Source: Zantedeschia hybrid cultivar (taxonomy: Eukaryota; Streptophyta; Magnoliopsida; Alismatales; Araceae). From it: a stretch of 64,000 bases of DNA. Each line of letters begins with the position of its first letter. Within the stretch, counting starts at the first letter, position 1. Positions 33,874-47,915 of this stretch are shown here, piece after piece. The notes under the pieces were generated by a model, which saw nothing but the letters and a program-made list of their open reading frames with translations, was not told the DNA's origin and did no database searches. A program made the translations under genes and the position numbers. The stretch spans positions 39,037,194 through 39,101,193 of the forward strand of contig JARZZO010000012.1 in assembly GCA_030544215.1 (NCBI GenBank), in the 5' to 3' direction.

Positions 33874-33951
<78 letters not shown>

Positions 33952-33952
33952 G
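33874..33952. repeat. (TA)n followed by (CA)n microsatellite
   Basis: About 60 bp of TA, then about 16 bp of CA, immediately right of hAT-5. Part of the TA is target-site duplication. Confidence 0.9.
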
Positions 33953-33959
33953 TTTTGTG

Positions 33960-34370
33960 ATACTATGCGCTGCCCTGTTTAAATCTGCCGGCAACAGATG
34001 CTATTTTGTATGGATGTTACAGCACCTTTGGCGCCAAAAGTTCATGGAAGGGTTAGGCTTGGCAGAGAAAAAATGGATTAAAATAGGAAAAATGTAGATA
34101 AAAAATTCAAAAAAAGGGCCGTCCGATCCATTCATCGTCCGGCTGTGGGGTGTGCGGACACCCCTTACCCCTCCCGTTGCGCGCCTCGCATGAGCACCTC
34201 GTGCATGCCTGCACGTCCTGCTCTCCTTTTTTTCTTTTGTTCAAAAAATTGTAGACCATTAGTTTGAAATCTAATGGTCTTTGATACAGTCTGCTGCCAG
34301 CGGACTGAACCCTAGCAGCAGATTGCATCAATTTCTTATATATATATATATATATAAGCAATTTGCTACA
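33960..34370. repeat. Dispersed repeat, copy 1 (related to 36110-36330)
   Basis: Shares GCACCTTTGGCGCC / GCGCCTTTGGTGCC, TTCATGG.A.GGTTAGGCTTGG and CTGCCAGCGGAC with 36110-36330. An inner inverted pair, ACCATTAGTTTGAAATCTAATGGT, lies at about 34255-34280. Non-coding; class unknown. Confidence 0.5.
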
Positions 34371-34770
34371 GTGTGGTCACTGTTTTGCACCACATCCCCA
34401 TATTAAAAAAAATAAAAGTTTTCATAAATTGTTAAATATTTAATAACCCCCCTTAGGGTTGTTTCCATTCTCTGGGGCTTTAGTTTGATGGTCCGATTAT
34501 GGTTCGATCTTGAAATTCAATCTTAGCCGTCTTTCGGGCACATGCAAATTCCGATTCCTAAAGATCATTAAAAAATATTAAAAAAATAAAATTTGTTAGA
34601 TTAGTCCTGAAGGTTGATCCCATCCCTTGGGGTTTTAGTATTCATTACCAATTTATACATGTAAAATTGGATGGCTTAGGTTGAATGCCTTACGATCCAA
34701 CGGAAAAAATTAAGCCAAAAGGGATGGAATTTATTTTGGAGGGAGAGTTGAATATTTAGAAATTTATCAT
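34370..34770. repeat. AT-rich dispersed repeat, unit 2
   Basis: Has TTAGGGTTGTTTCCATTC, CTGGGGCTTTAGTTTGATGG and CTTAGCCGTC, and on the far side AAGGGATGGAATTT. Same family as 29270-29600. Confidence 0.5.
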
Positions 34771-34839
34771 TATATATATATGTAGAAATTTAGAAATTTA
34801 TTTTGGAGGGAGAGTTGAATATTTAGAAATTTAGAAATT

Positions 34840-35046
34840 TATCATATGTATATACATATATACGTATATATACATATATATATGTATATTATTATATATA
34901 TATGTATATGTATTATATATATATACATATAATACATATACATATATATATATACATATATATATACATGTACATATACATATACGTATATATATATACA
35001 TATACATATATATATACATATACGTATATATATATATACATACATA
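34840..35046. repeat. TATATAC/GTATATA-type compound microsatellite
   Basis: About 200 bp of alternating TATATA, CATATA and TACGTA blocks, self-complementary over most of its length. It produces long Ile-Tyr-Met open frames on both strands that are not genes. Confidence 0.9.
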
Positions 35047-35099
35047 GTGCTATTGTGCGAACTGAACAGTCCAAGTCGACCCCATCCCCATAAAGAAAA

Positions 35100-35450
35100 G
35101 ATTACCATAAATTTTTAGCTAGTTAATTATCTCCCTAGGGTTATTTTCATCTTCTGGTGCTTAATTTTCATCGTCGGATCATATCCGAATTGATTATGTT
35201 TGTCTAATCTTGTGCGAGCAAGTTGGTGATGAATACTAAAACCTCAAGAGACGTGAACAACTCTAAGGGTAATATGATCAATCTTCTATTTTTTGAATAT
35301 TTTTTTATGATTTTTGAAAATCAGATTTGCAAGTACACAATAGACATGCACGATTGAGTTTCATGATCAAATATGATTAGACGGTGAAACTAAAGACCCA
35401 AGGGATGGAAACACCGTTGGGTGGGATAATTGAATCTTTAAAAACTTATG
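35100..35450. repeat. AT-rich dispersed repeat, unit 3
   Basis: Left side CTCCCTAGGGTTATTTTCAT, then TGCTTAATTTTCATCGTCGG; right side GACGGTGAAACTAAAGACCC, then AAGGGATGGAAACACCG. Arms are mutually inverted. Confidence 0.5.
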
Positions 35451-35534
35451 ATGAATTTTATTTTCTTTAATATAAGGATAGGGGTCTAAACAGTGTGTCT
35501 CACTCTGTGTGTGTGTGTGTGTGTGTGTATGTGT

Positions 35535-35875
35535 TCAGAGGGTAACAGAATACTTTCTGTTACTGATTTTTTTTACTAGCCATTAGATCTTAATCTAATA
35601 TTTTAAAACAGGACAAAGAAGACATTAAAAGTGCTGCACAGATCGTGCAGAAACCACTTCTGCGCTGCACTGGCTATTTTCTTTTCCATCGCTGGAAGGG
35701 AAGCCAACCAGCATGGCTAGCTGTCTGATCACCCACTGTCCCTCCATGAATTTGGGTGCTGAAGGTGCATTAACATAGTTTTTTTTGGGATTTAAAAATT
35801 CTTTCGGCCATTGGATTATATTTATAGAGATCCGACGGTTCAAAAAGTGGTAATAGGAATGTAACAGGAAAAAAC
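35535..35875. mobile_element. Candidate MITE with GTAACAG/CTGTTAC ends
   Basis: Left GGGTAACAGAATACTTTC, right GGAATGTAACAGG. Inner AGCCATTAGATCTTAATC pairs with GGCCATTGGATTATAT in the opposite half. A (GT)n tract precedes it (35505-35530) and a (GA)n tract follows (35888-35903). The target duplication is not clear. Confidence 0.35.
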
Positions 35876-36109
35876 CTTCCTTTCACAGAGAGAGAGAGAG
35901 AGATGCTAGGGTAGGACACAGTTCCTTGGTGCGACATGGTTGCATGGCATTCTTCACCGTCGGGTTACAATCTCATGGCGAAAACTGGAGACAACTGCTT
36001 AAGGAGAGCTCTGCACAAGTAGGAGTCTGAATATCCCGCACACGCTCTCTCTCATACATATAGAGGACGCTGATAATATGGGCTCCCATACTTACGTCCA
36101 CTGGAAGTG

Positions 36110-36330
36110 AATCATAATTTTTAGGATGGTGTGGCGCCTTTGGTGCCTTAAATTCATGGGATGGTAAGGCTTGGTAGAGAAGGAAAAGGTTTTCAAAGAG
36201 AGAAAAACATGAAAAACGTAACCATGCTCAAGGGTGATCTAAAAGTTTTAATACAATTTTCTGCCAGCGGACAAAACTAAGGCAGAGGGTTCTATCACTT
36301 TTCTACATATATACACACATACATGACCAT
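36110..36330. repeat. Dispersed repeat, copy 2 (related to 33960-34370)
   Basis: Contains GTGGCGCCTTTGGTGCC, TAAGGCTTGGTAGAGAAGG and TTTCTGCCAGCGGAC, matching copy 1 with mismatches. Confidence 0.5.
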
Positions 36331-36419
36331 TTTAAACATCGGCAGAGGTGGATCAAATGTGTTCTGGATACACCTAACTTAGATGCACTCATGCACCTCA
36401 CCTATAAATGACCATTTTA

Positions 36420-36760
36420 AACATCAAAGTGGGAACTTTTAAGACTTTCAAGGTGTTAATTTTGACTGTTCGATCTTGAAGTTCAATCTTAGCCGTCTGA
36501 TCAAGTGTGCATAAAAAAACTACATTAAAAAAATGTTAGAAAACTAGTCAACAAATAGAAAATTCATTAGATTAACCCTTAATGTTGCTTCTATCCCCTG
36601 AGGTTTTAGTTTTGATCCTCAAAGAAGGGCGCACTTGATTGGACAGCTATGGTTGATTTTATTGATCGGACAATGAAAATTAAACCCAAAGGGGTGAACC
36701 AACCTAAAGGGGGTGTTTGAATACTTTAAGTTTTTTGGTGATTTTTATTTGTGACATTAG
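36420..36760. repeat. AT-rich dispersed repeat, unit 4
   Basis: Has GTTAATTTTGACTGTTCG, CTTAGCCGTCTGATCAAG, CCTGAGGTTTTAGTTTTGAT and GTGTTTGAATACTTTAAG. The segment 36768-37780 that follows shows a T run, a G run and otherwise unassigned intron. Confidence 0.5.
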
Positions 36761-37780
36761 GATGGTTTGCTTTTTTTTTTTTTTTCCGGGGAGGGGGGGG
36801 GGTGCATCCAAGTTAGATGAGCCCCGGGGAACATTACCAATTTGCCTTAGTTTTGTATCATTTTACCCTCAAAATACACACCTCCATGTTAAGACATAAT
36901 AATCCTTGCTATGACCCTTATGCTTCAATTGTTACAAATATCTCTCTACACACACCCAACTGTGAATTGTCACATGCACTTCTTGTATTGTAACTATCCT
37001 TTACATACCACCCCTTGTTTGTCATTCATGAAGAGTAAAATTGTGAAAATTAGGTGGGGCAAATCTAAGTTAAATGCGCCTCGGGGCGTGTTTGATCCTT
37101 TCGTAAGATATGGTGTCATATCTTCTTATACATTTGATATATGTAAATGCATATAAATTTTACTTGAGAAAAACCTTAGAATGCTTGAGATCAGGTCTTG
37201 CAAGATTTTCTGAGATCTCGCAAGATTGACCCGCGTTGCTGTTTATAGGCAGTTTCAGGGACTACATTTCTCACAAGCCTGCTGAAACTGAGAATCTCAC
37301 AAGATATCATGGGATTGCATTCCATGGGTAGAGGATGTAATATTCCTTAGAGAACACATTAGGAGTCTAATTGTCTTTAGTTAGGCATTTAATTACTATT
37401 GGGTTTCAAAGTACCTGTTTCTTTGTTTTTACTGAAATACGTCTATTACATGTCTAGTAAGCTTTATTAGGCATCTAACTGAGCCTTTTTGCTTCAGAGT
37501 CCTGTCCTTTTTAATATTCATGATATGTCTACTAGGTGTCCCATTGCCTAACATTAGGTGCATAATAATTCAAGTATATGGACCTTTTTTTTTTGGGTTG
37601 AACTGCTGGGTGTGTAAGGATTTACTGCTGGGTGCTTATTTCGCTCAGTCTGTTTGAGTGTTAGGCATCTAACTGGTTGGTGATAGACGTCTAATGGCAT
37701 AACATTTTAGCCTTACTCAGGTCAAACATTGTAAGCAATATGCCTTGCCAGTTTTATCTGTTCTTAGCTCAGTTGCCTTA

Positions 37781-39021
37781 ACTTGTACCTGCAGCTCATC
37801 ACTTGACTATGGGTTATGTCATCTAATCAATGCATTGTATCTCATCGTGATTCAAATAATATATTGTGTTTTATTTCATTACTGGCACATGGAGTTATTG
37901 TCATTACCAAAATTTATTTGGAATCAGGATATGCTTTGGGATCAGTTGCAGTCAAGAGGGTGATGTCAAGAATGTTGAACCTAGGGTGATTGAGAAAAAT
38001 CCTCTGCCATCTTCAATGTGGTCTAAACTGGAGGGTGATTGGAGGGGATGTGAGGGAGTGAGGGGGAGTATGTTGGATTGTCTGCAGCAGGTGGGATTAA
38101 TGGAAAGTGGTGGGAGGAATGTGGAGGGAGGTGCAGGGGAATGGCAGAGAGGTGAAGATGGGGGTGGATGGGTGGAGGTCGAGGACTTGGTACCGCTGAG
38201 TATCTTAAGCGATAATATAATTTTTAAAACAGTTGAGCTTGGATTGCAGGTTTTATTACCAAAAGAATGTTAAAAATGATTTAAGTGACCAAACATCCAT
38301 ACAAACAGCTATTAGTATTGATACCCAAGGTAATACTAATATCACTGGATCCTATTATATCTTGGTTGCCAGAATGTAGAATATCAGAAATTCTAAACCT
38401 CAATGTTTCAATTGCTTTGAGAACTTGTACCTGCAGCTCATCGCTTGACCACGGGTTACTTCATCTAATCAATGCATTGTATTTTGTCGTGATTCAAATA
38501 ATAATAGTGTTTTATTTCATTACTGGCACATGGAGTTCTGTCATTACCATTTTATTTGGAATCTGGGTATGCTTTGCGATCAGGTGCAGTCAAGAGGGTG
38601 ATGTCAAGAATGGTGAACCTAGGGTGATCGAGAAAGTCCTCTGCCATCTTCTATGCGGTCTAAACTAGAGGTTGATTGGAGGGGACGTGGGGGAGTGAGG
38701 GAGAGAGTACGTTGGATTGTCGGCAGCAGGTGGGATTAATGGAAAGTGTGTGGAGGGAGGTGCCGGGGGAAGGGAGAGAGGTGAAGATGGGGGTGACTTG
38801 GTGCCGCTGACCCCGAGTATCTTTAGCGATAATATAATTTTCAATACAGGTAAGAGTATGGATTGCAGTTTTTGTTACCAAAAGAATGTTAAAAATTATA
38901 TAAGTGACCAAACATCCATACAAACAACTATTAGTATTGATACCCAAGTTAATACTAAAATCACCAGATCCTGTATATGGTTGCCAGAATTTAGAATGTC
39001 AGAGATTCTAAACCTCAGTAT
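37781..39021. repeat. 0.64-kb tandem duplication just upstream of a CDKE;1 exon
   Basis: Copy 1 starts at 37781 and copy 2 at 38423 (period 642 bp), both with ACTTGTACCTGCAGCTCATC. They stay collinear through TTTTATTTCATTACTGGCAC, CAAACATCCATACAAACA and TTCTAAACCTCA (ends about 38404 and 39021). Indels in the G-rich middle separate them. The second copy ends about 170 bp before the exon at 39189. Open frames here differ between copies and are not supported as genes. Confidence 0.88.
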
Positions 39022-39188
39022 TTTATGCATATTGGCCTGCATAGTATTGTGGCACAATGTTTTCTAAAATTATGCATAGGCATGTCTTTGTATCTATGTC
39101 ATGCATCATTTTTTCTACTAGATAGTGCTATGCATAGAAGTTTCAGTTTTTTATACATTGTTCAATGGGAGGTTGTTGTCCTTTCCAG

Positions 39189-39221
39189 GTATTTCCGAAT
39201 TGACCCTCTCCCAGGACGCAA
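39189..39221 (+). CDS. CDKE1: CDKE;1 exon: C-terminal border of kinase (YFRIDPLPGRN)
   Basis: A 33-nt micro-exon between acceptor TTTCCAG (ends 39188) and donor AA|GTAAGT (39222). Its first G completes Glu from the exon at 7070, and its final AA completes Asn with the T at 39396. It encodes YFRIDPLPGRN, matching the YF.M(E/D)PLPGRN typical of plant CDK8/CDKE proteins after the kinase domain. The 174-bp intron that follows is of normal size, in contrast to the 32 kb before it. Confidence 0.9.
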
Positions 39222-39395
39222 GTAAGTTGTTTTAGTTGAAATCTTCTTCAAGTTGTTCCATTTTTTTTTACGTATATGGCTGTTTTTCAGTGGCTTTAGG
39301 TATTGCATGGCATATGTGAGTAGAATGCTATGATATATAAAGCATATATTCTACCATACTTAATTTGACCAGGTAAATGTGCCATCAATGCTCAG

Positions 39396-39504
39396 TGCAC
39401 TTGTCCCTAGTCAACCTGGAGAGAAAGTCTTGAATTATCCTGCCCGACCGGTTGACAACACCACAGATCTTGAAGGAACAACAAATGTGCAGCCTTCTCA
39501 TCCG
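39396..39504 (+). CDS. CDKE1: CDKE;1 exon: start of C-terminal tail
   Basis: The 109-nt exon runs from acceptor GCTCAG (ends 39395) to donor CCG|GTATTG. It encodes ALVPSQPGEKVLNYPARP, then VDNTTDLEGTTNVQPSHP, closely matching the conserved plant CDKE tail (ALVPSQPGEK, PVDTTTDFEGTT). A competing AG at 39371-39372 was rejected because it breaks both phase and the family sequence. The intron after it (39505-45673, 6,169 bp) contains L1 sequences. Confidence 0.9.
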
Positions 39505-39739
39505 GTATTGCAAAAAATATGAGTATTTCCATCTTGATTGATTTAGTTTTGGTTTGTTTCTCAGGGTTCACATCTTTCTTCAAAGATGCACCTTTAGAAT
39601 CATATAGTGTATAAGTTGCTTTATTTGGAGCCATTCTATGCTTCCAATAGGAATATGTGCAACCTTGTGTGCTATATAAATTGGTTTTCTTGTGGCTGAA
39701 TGTGTCCATATTGAGTAATACTTGCTGCAACGCATGCAG

Positions 39740-40030
39740 GGGCATCGCAGTGGGTAATTTTTTTTTTCAGGTTGGGCCCCAAGGTGCCCTAGATGTCCAG
39801 AGGCCGATCACCGATTTGACATCCCAAAAAATCTGAAAAATAAAAAACCGAGCCCTAATGAATAGTGAAATGCCTTTAATGGGCTGAGCCCAATAACAGT
39901 TCATTTTTCAGATTTTTTTTGGGACATCCAATTGGTGATTGGCTTGTACGGACGTCTAGGGCACCTCGGGGCTGACACCGACGACCTGAAAAGAAATTCA
40001 TTTTTTTTACTCACTATAGTGCCCGTGTGT
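39740..40030. mobile_element. Foldback (MITE-like) element in CDKE;1 intron
   Basis: Arms of about 85 bp are inverted: CAGGTTGGGCCCCAAGGTGC and GACATCCCAAAAAATCTGAA on the left; TTCAGATTTTTTTTGGGACA and GGGCACCTCGGGGCTGACAC on the right. The outer ends GGGCATCGCAGTGGGTAA and TTTACTCACTATAGTGCCC are also roughly inverted. The exact target duplication is unresolved, so the class (perhaps Mutator-like) is inference. Confidence 0.6.
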
Positions 40031-40859
40031 GTAGCATGCCAGGGCATTGCAGCAGGTATTACTCGTCTACTTTCGACACTATGTGGATAACCTCTTGATT
40101 GCTTTTCCCTTTGTTCATAAGTTATAACTGCACATTTTTTATTGGAGACTCTTAAATCCAATTATACCAGCATAAATTTATTTTTTAAGTTAGCAATGAT
40201 TGAAAGGAACTTGACTTCAATGCTATATATATGTTTTAAGAACCAAGGCAATCACTACACAATCATCACAGTCATGGTTTGAGAAATTGGGTTGGATTTT
40301 CAGATTTGGCCAATCTGTGGGGGAGAGACTATCTCAGATTGGTCCTTAAAGATGGAATGATTATATAGAAGAGGATTTTTGTAAATTTTTAGATTTTTTC
40401 AAGGATTAAATTTTCAAATAAGAGTGGTTTTATAATCCATCTGTTTTTTATTGGTAGATTTCAAAACTGGTTTGCCCATTTTCGGGCTGATTTCTGCCCA
40501 GACCTCTATTTTCTCTCTTTTCTAACTTATTGGGATTGCCAGTTCATCAGTTCATCATCATCGTAATTCTAATTATGTAAGGATGATGAGTATAAACCTG
40601 TTACAAATGAAAACTAATTGTAGCTTTTAATTTAAAGAACTAACCAGGTCGCTCTGATGTGATCTGGAGGACATGAATTCAAAAGTAGAAACTCTCTTTT
40701 CGAAAGGAAAGGGAAGGGTGCATATAATTCCATATTGTCAGTGTTCTGATCACTTGGAAATTGAGTTATTGAAACAATGGATACCTAGACTTCTCTACTA
40801 ATAGGGAATTTATTATATTATCAGAGATCTACATCTTCAATGCATAGGCCACAAAGAGG

Positions 40860-41031
40860 GCAGATAATTTATAGTTAAAAAACTGCTTACTTCTATATAT
40901 TTTTGGAATTATTCTTTTGTTGAACTTTAATCACGTGAGCAGATAATTCACAGCTAAATCTCTGCTTTCTTCTATATATTTTGGTAACTATTCTTTTGTT
41001 GACTATTCTTCTTTTGAACTTTAACCACGTG
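40860..41031. repeat. 79-bp tandem duplication
   Basis: Copies at 40860-40938 and 40939-41031 both begin GCAGATAATT and end CTTTAAYCACGTGA. The second has a 14-bp internal addition. 40030-40859 is otherwise unassigned intron. Confidence 0.75.
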
Positions 41032-41039
41032 AACGCTTT

Positions 41040-41445
41040 CATCTTGTTGGGGGGAGGGCTTTAACTTTCCATTCTTCTCCAAACTTATGATATGGAGGTA
41101 GGTTACCTTCAATAACCCTATATAGATTATCTGTAGAGACTCCATTAGCCCTATTCAAAGTGCTTATGTCCTCTTTAAGCTGAAACAAATTATCACCTCT
41201 GAACACATGAACACCTTGAGATGCGCCTCAAATTCACCCTCTTTTGAGGCCTCTATGCAAAGGAGCTGTAGTACGTTCTAGGTGATAAATTTCAAGAACC
41301 TCTTGCTATTTGTTGAACCCAGCTTAATAGTCTCGCATGTCTTCATCCATAGTAAGGAACCACTTATCGTTCCAAAAATAGGTGCTACATCCTCTGCTAA
41401 TCTTTATTTCAGTTTCCTTCTCAATTAATATTACTTATCTAAGGC
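41040..41445 (-). pseudogene. Antisense L1-type LINE fragment (3' region)
   Basis: The minus strand decodes as STYFWNDKWFLTMDEDMRDY (near 41380-41320), ...VHVFRGDNLFQLKEDIS and GVSTDNLYRVIEGNLPPYHK...EEWKVKAL (near 41150-41060). These correspond to the segment between RT and zf-RVT of plant L1s. Stops present, no RT motif. Confidence 0.55.
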
Positions 41446-41459
41446 TTTATGGCTAGGTT

Positions 41460-45673
<4,214 letters not shown>

Positions 45674-45880
45674 GTATCTTCCGGGAATGCGGTTGGAGGT
45701 GTAGTTGCTCCTGTTCCAAATCCTAGAGCAGTCCCTCGTCCAATGCCTATGGTTGGGATGCAAAGGATGCCGGCTCCAGGCATGGCGGCCTATAGTATCC
45801 CTTCTCAGGCTGGCATGAATCTAAATCCAGGTGGAATTCCAATGCAACGAGCGGCTACTGCTCAGGCTGCCCATCAACAA
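45674..45880 (+). CDS. CDKE1: CDKE;1 exon: Pro/Met/Gln-rich C-terminal tail
   Basis: The 207-nt exon (69 codons, phase 0) lies between acceptor ATCAG and donor CAA|GTATTA. It encodes VSSGNAVGG...PRPMPMVGMQRMPAPGM...IPSQAGMNLNPGGIPMQRA...AHQQ, the low-complexity tail peculiar to plant CDKE proteins (PRPMPMVGMQRM and GGIPMQR are the hallmarks). It is probably an unstructured region contacting other Mediator kinase-module proteins (inference). Confidence 0.92.
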
Positions 45881-45959
45881 GTATTAACCTTTGCATCTCA
45901 ACTGATCCTTGACTACTAATTCTTTACAGTTCTTAATTTGCATCCCTATTTGGAAACAG

Positions 45960-46031
45960 TTGAGAAGAAAAGATCCAGGAACGGGAATGCAGAATCCTGG
46001 ATATCCTCAGCAGAAATCAAGGCGCTTTTAA
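45960..46031 (+). CDS. CDKE1: CDKE;1 last exon with stop
   Basis: After acceptor AAACAG (ends 45959), 23 codons plus TAA encode LRRKDPG...NPGYPQQKSRRF-stop. The basic KSRRF terminus is conserved in plant CDKE. All exon joins in the window keep one frame over 469 nt without a stop, which argues that the gene is functional despite its giant intron. Confidence 0.92.
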   Translation: MRRKDPGTGMQNPGYPQQKSRRF

Positions 46032-46310
46032 TGTAACCTTGGACTTGTGATGCTCTCTGACTAGAAGCACCAAATACCTACACGGTATAACACACGAAGT
46101 TTGTTGGTATCCTCCCACTAGATATGCTTTGCCATGTGAGGTTTACGTGGAGCATGGAATGACCCTTTGTATTTTGCTGTCCCCTTTTTCTCTTTCAGAA
46201 AGAAGGGCGGAGTGTACCACTAATTTGTTAAAATAAATAGGAGAGACTACTTATAAGATAAAAATAAAATCAGAACACACTGAGTTCCCTTTTCCAATCT
46301 TCAAGAGATA
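46032..46310 (+). promoter_or_regulatory. CDKE1: CDKE;1 3' UTR with candidate polyadenylation signals
   Basis: Non-coding sequence after the stop. AATAAA-like signals are at about 46232 (AAAATAAATAGG) and 46262-46270 (AAAATAAAATC). The exact cleavage site cannot be read from the sequence. Confidence 0.5.
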
Positions 46311-46523
46311 AAACATGATAAGACATTGTTCATGTTAAGTTTTTTATTTCCCTGAAAGATTGTATAGTTCTTTTCCTTCGTAAGCTCCGTCAAATAACAT
46401 GTGGAATTAGGCCGAGTATTTGGGTTTCTATGGCATTTTCCGATTCTTCAATCTTCGTATATGAATCCCATATCATGGGCATATGAAAGGTGGTTGGGAA
46501 AGAGAAAAGACATCTGCAGATCG

Positions 46524-46560
46524 CCCCCCCCCCCCCCCCCCCCAACACACACACAAAAAG
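46524..46560. repeat. Poly(C) run (20) followed by (AC)n
   Basis: Homopolymer plus AACACACACACA. Glycine- and proline-rich open frames around it on both strands are artefacts. 46311-46690 is otherwise unassigned. Confidence 0.9.
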
Positions 46561-47049
46561 AAAAGAAAAAAACACCTCTACTCATAGAGCAACAAACCAT
46601 TACGTGATCAATATCTATGCTATCCGTGTGACAGAAGCAATAGACAGTATTGTCGTCCCTACTCCATTTTGGATGGTGCATCATCTTCGTTAAAGACTAA
46701 CGGAATTAATGTTAAGGAGAGATTAAACTCTTCAAACTTCATTAAATTTGTGATAAGTAGGGAAACTTCTATTCATTAGTCTGTACAAAGATTTCATTGA
46801 GAAAGTGCCATCATTAATTCCCCATATTATGGTATTCTTGGGATCAGCTGTAGGCTTACCTGTGCTATGCAAATCCATCAGAGAAAAATCTTCCTTTTCC
46901 TCCTTTTCTTTTAGGCCTCTTCTAGTCTAAACATGGGAGCATGTCATATCTCCCTGAATTTGATAGCATTGTCTGACACACCACTAATCAATAGCAATCT
47001 TATATATTTCAAGGAATTTGTTCTTCAGGTGAGGGAATTCTTTAACTAT

Positions 47050-47915
47050 TTATTAAAGGATATATAAGAAGACATTATGTGATGTATGATGTTTGCAAAT
47101 GATATTGTGTTGATAGATGAGACGCAATAGGGAGTTAATAGAAAACTAGAGTTTTGGAGGAGTATCTTAGAGTCTAAGGATTTTACGTTAAGTAGAGAAT
47201 TAAGATAGACACATGCATTATAAGTTTAGTGAAAGTCGGATAGGCGAAATGAGGGAATTAATTTGGATGGGATGACAATACTTTAAAACATCAATTTCAA
47301 ATATTTTCGATTTGATCTTTCAAGAAGACAGAGGGTGCAATGAGGATGTCAGTTATAGGATTAAAGTAGGATGAGTGAAGTGGAGATTTTGTCACAAAAG
47401 TCTTGTGTGATTGTAAGATCTTATAAAGTTGAAAAGAAAATTTTATCGTACCACGATAAGACTTGCAATGTTGTATGGTAGCGAATGCTGGGCGATGAAG
47501 AGACAACATTATCTAAGATGAGTGTTACCGAGATGAGAATGTTAAGGTGGATGTGCGGAGATACTAGGCTAGATAAAATTCGTAATGAGTATAATAGGGA
47601 AAAGATAGGAGTGGTACCAATTGAGGACAAATTGAGAGAAGGGAGACTGAGATGGTTTGGATATGTTAGACGTAGATCTAGGGAGGTTCTAGTTAGAAAA
47701 GTAGAGCATATTAGGATAGATGAGGGGAAGAAATGAAGGAATAAACTTAGATTAATTTGGAAGAGAGTAGTACAATATGATTTAGAAGTTTTATACCTTT
47801 CAAAAAAAGTAGCCTAAAATCGTTTAGAGTAGAGATAGAGAATCCATATAGTCGACTCCAATTATTTAAGATTAAGATTTGGTTGAGTTGAATTGAGTTG
47901 AGTTTAGTTTTAAAA
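47050..47915 (+). mobile_element. RTE-3: short 5'-truncated RTE LINE
   Basis: Begins near the RT active site, which reads MFANDIVLIDETQ instead of the FADD of RTE-1 and RTE-2, so the first catalytic Asp is Asn; a stop follows. 47485-47736 encodes VTEMRMLRWMCGDTRLDKIR and VVPIEDKLREGRLRWFGYVR. It ends with a GGTTGAGTTGAATTGAGTTG-type tail (about 47880-47905), the same TTGAG pentamer as RTE-2. Confidence 0.85.

Larger units (their letters stand above)
7118..39188 (+). other. CDKE1: 32,071-bp CDKE;1 intron filled with nested transposons
   Basis: Bounded by donor GTAATA (7118) and acceptor TTTCCAG (39182-39188). The flanking exons are in phase (GA|G, Glu). It holds sense-strand L1 LINEs, antisense RTE LINEs, three hATs, a solo LTR, MITE-like elements, a SINE and several microsatellites, listed separately. 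Sense L1 copies carry AATAAA signals that could act as premature polyadenylation sites. Confidence 0.85.

Noticed and set aside
34831..35108. Long Ile/Tyr/Met open frames on both strands
   Set aside because: Translation of the TATATAC compound repeat.
37866..38273. 135-codon plus frame, with a second (127 codons) at 38285
   Set aside because: Frames are not conserved between the two copies of the tandem duplication.
39371..39395. Alternative acceptor CCAG at 39372 for the third CDKE;1 exon
   Set aside because: Would add out-of-phase sequence; only TCAG at 39395 restores Asn and the ALVPSQPGEK sequence.
46401..46693. Overlapping Pro-rich and Gly-rich frames
   Set aside because: Produced by a 20-base C run; no conserved features.
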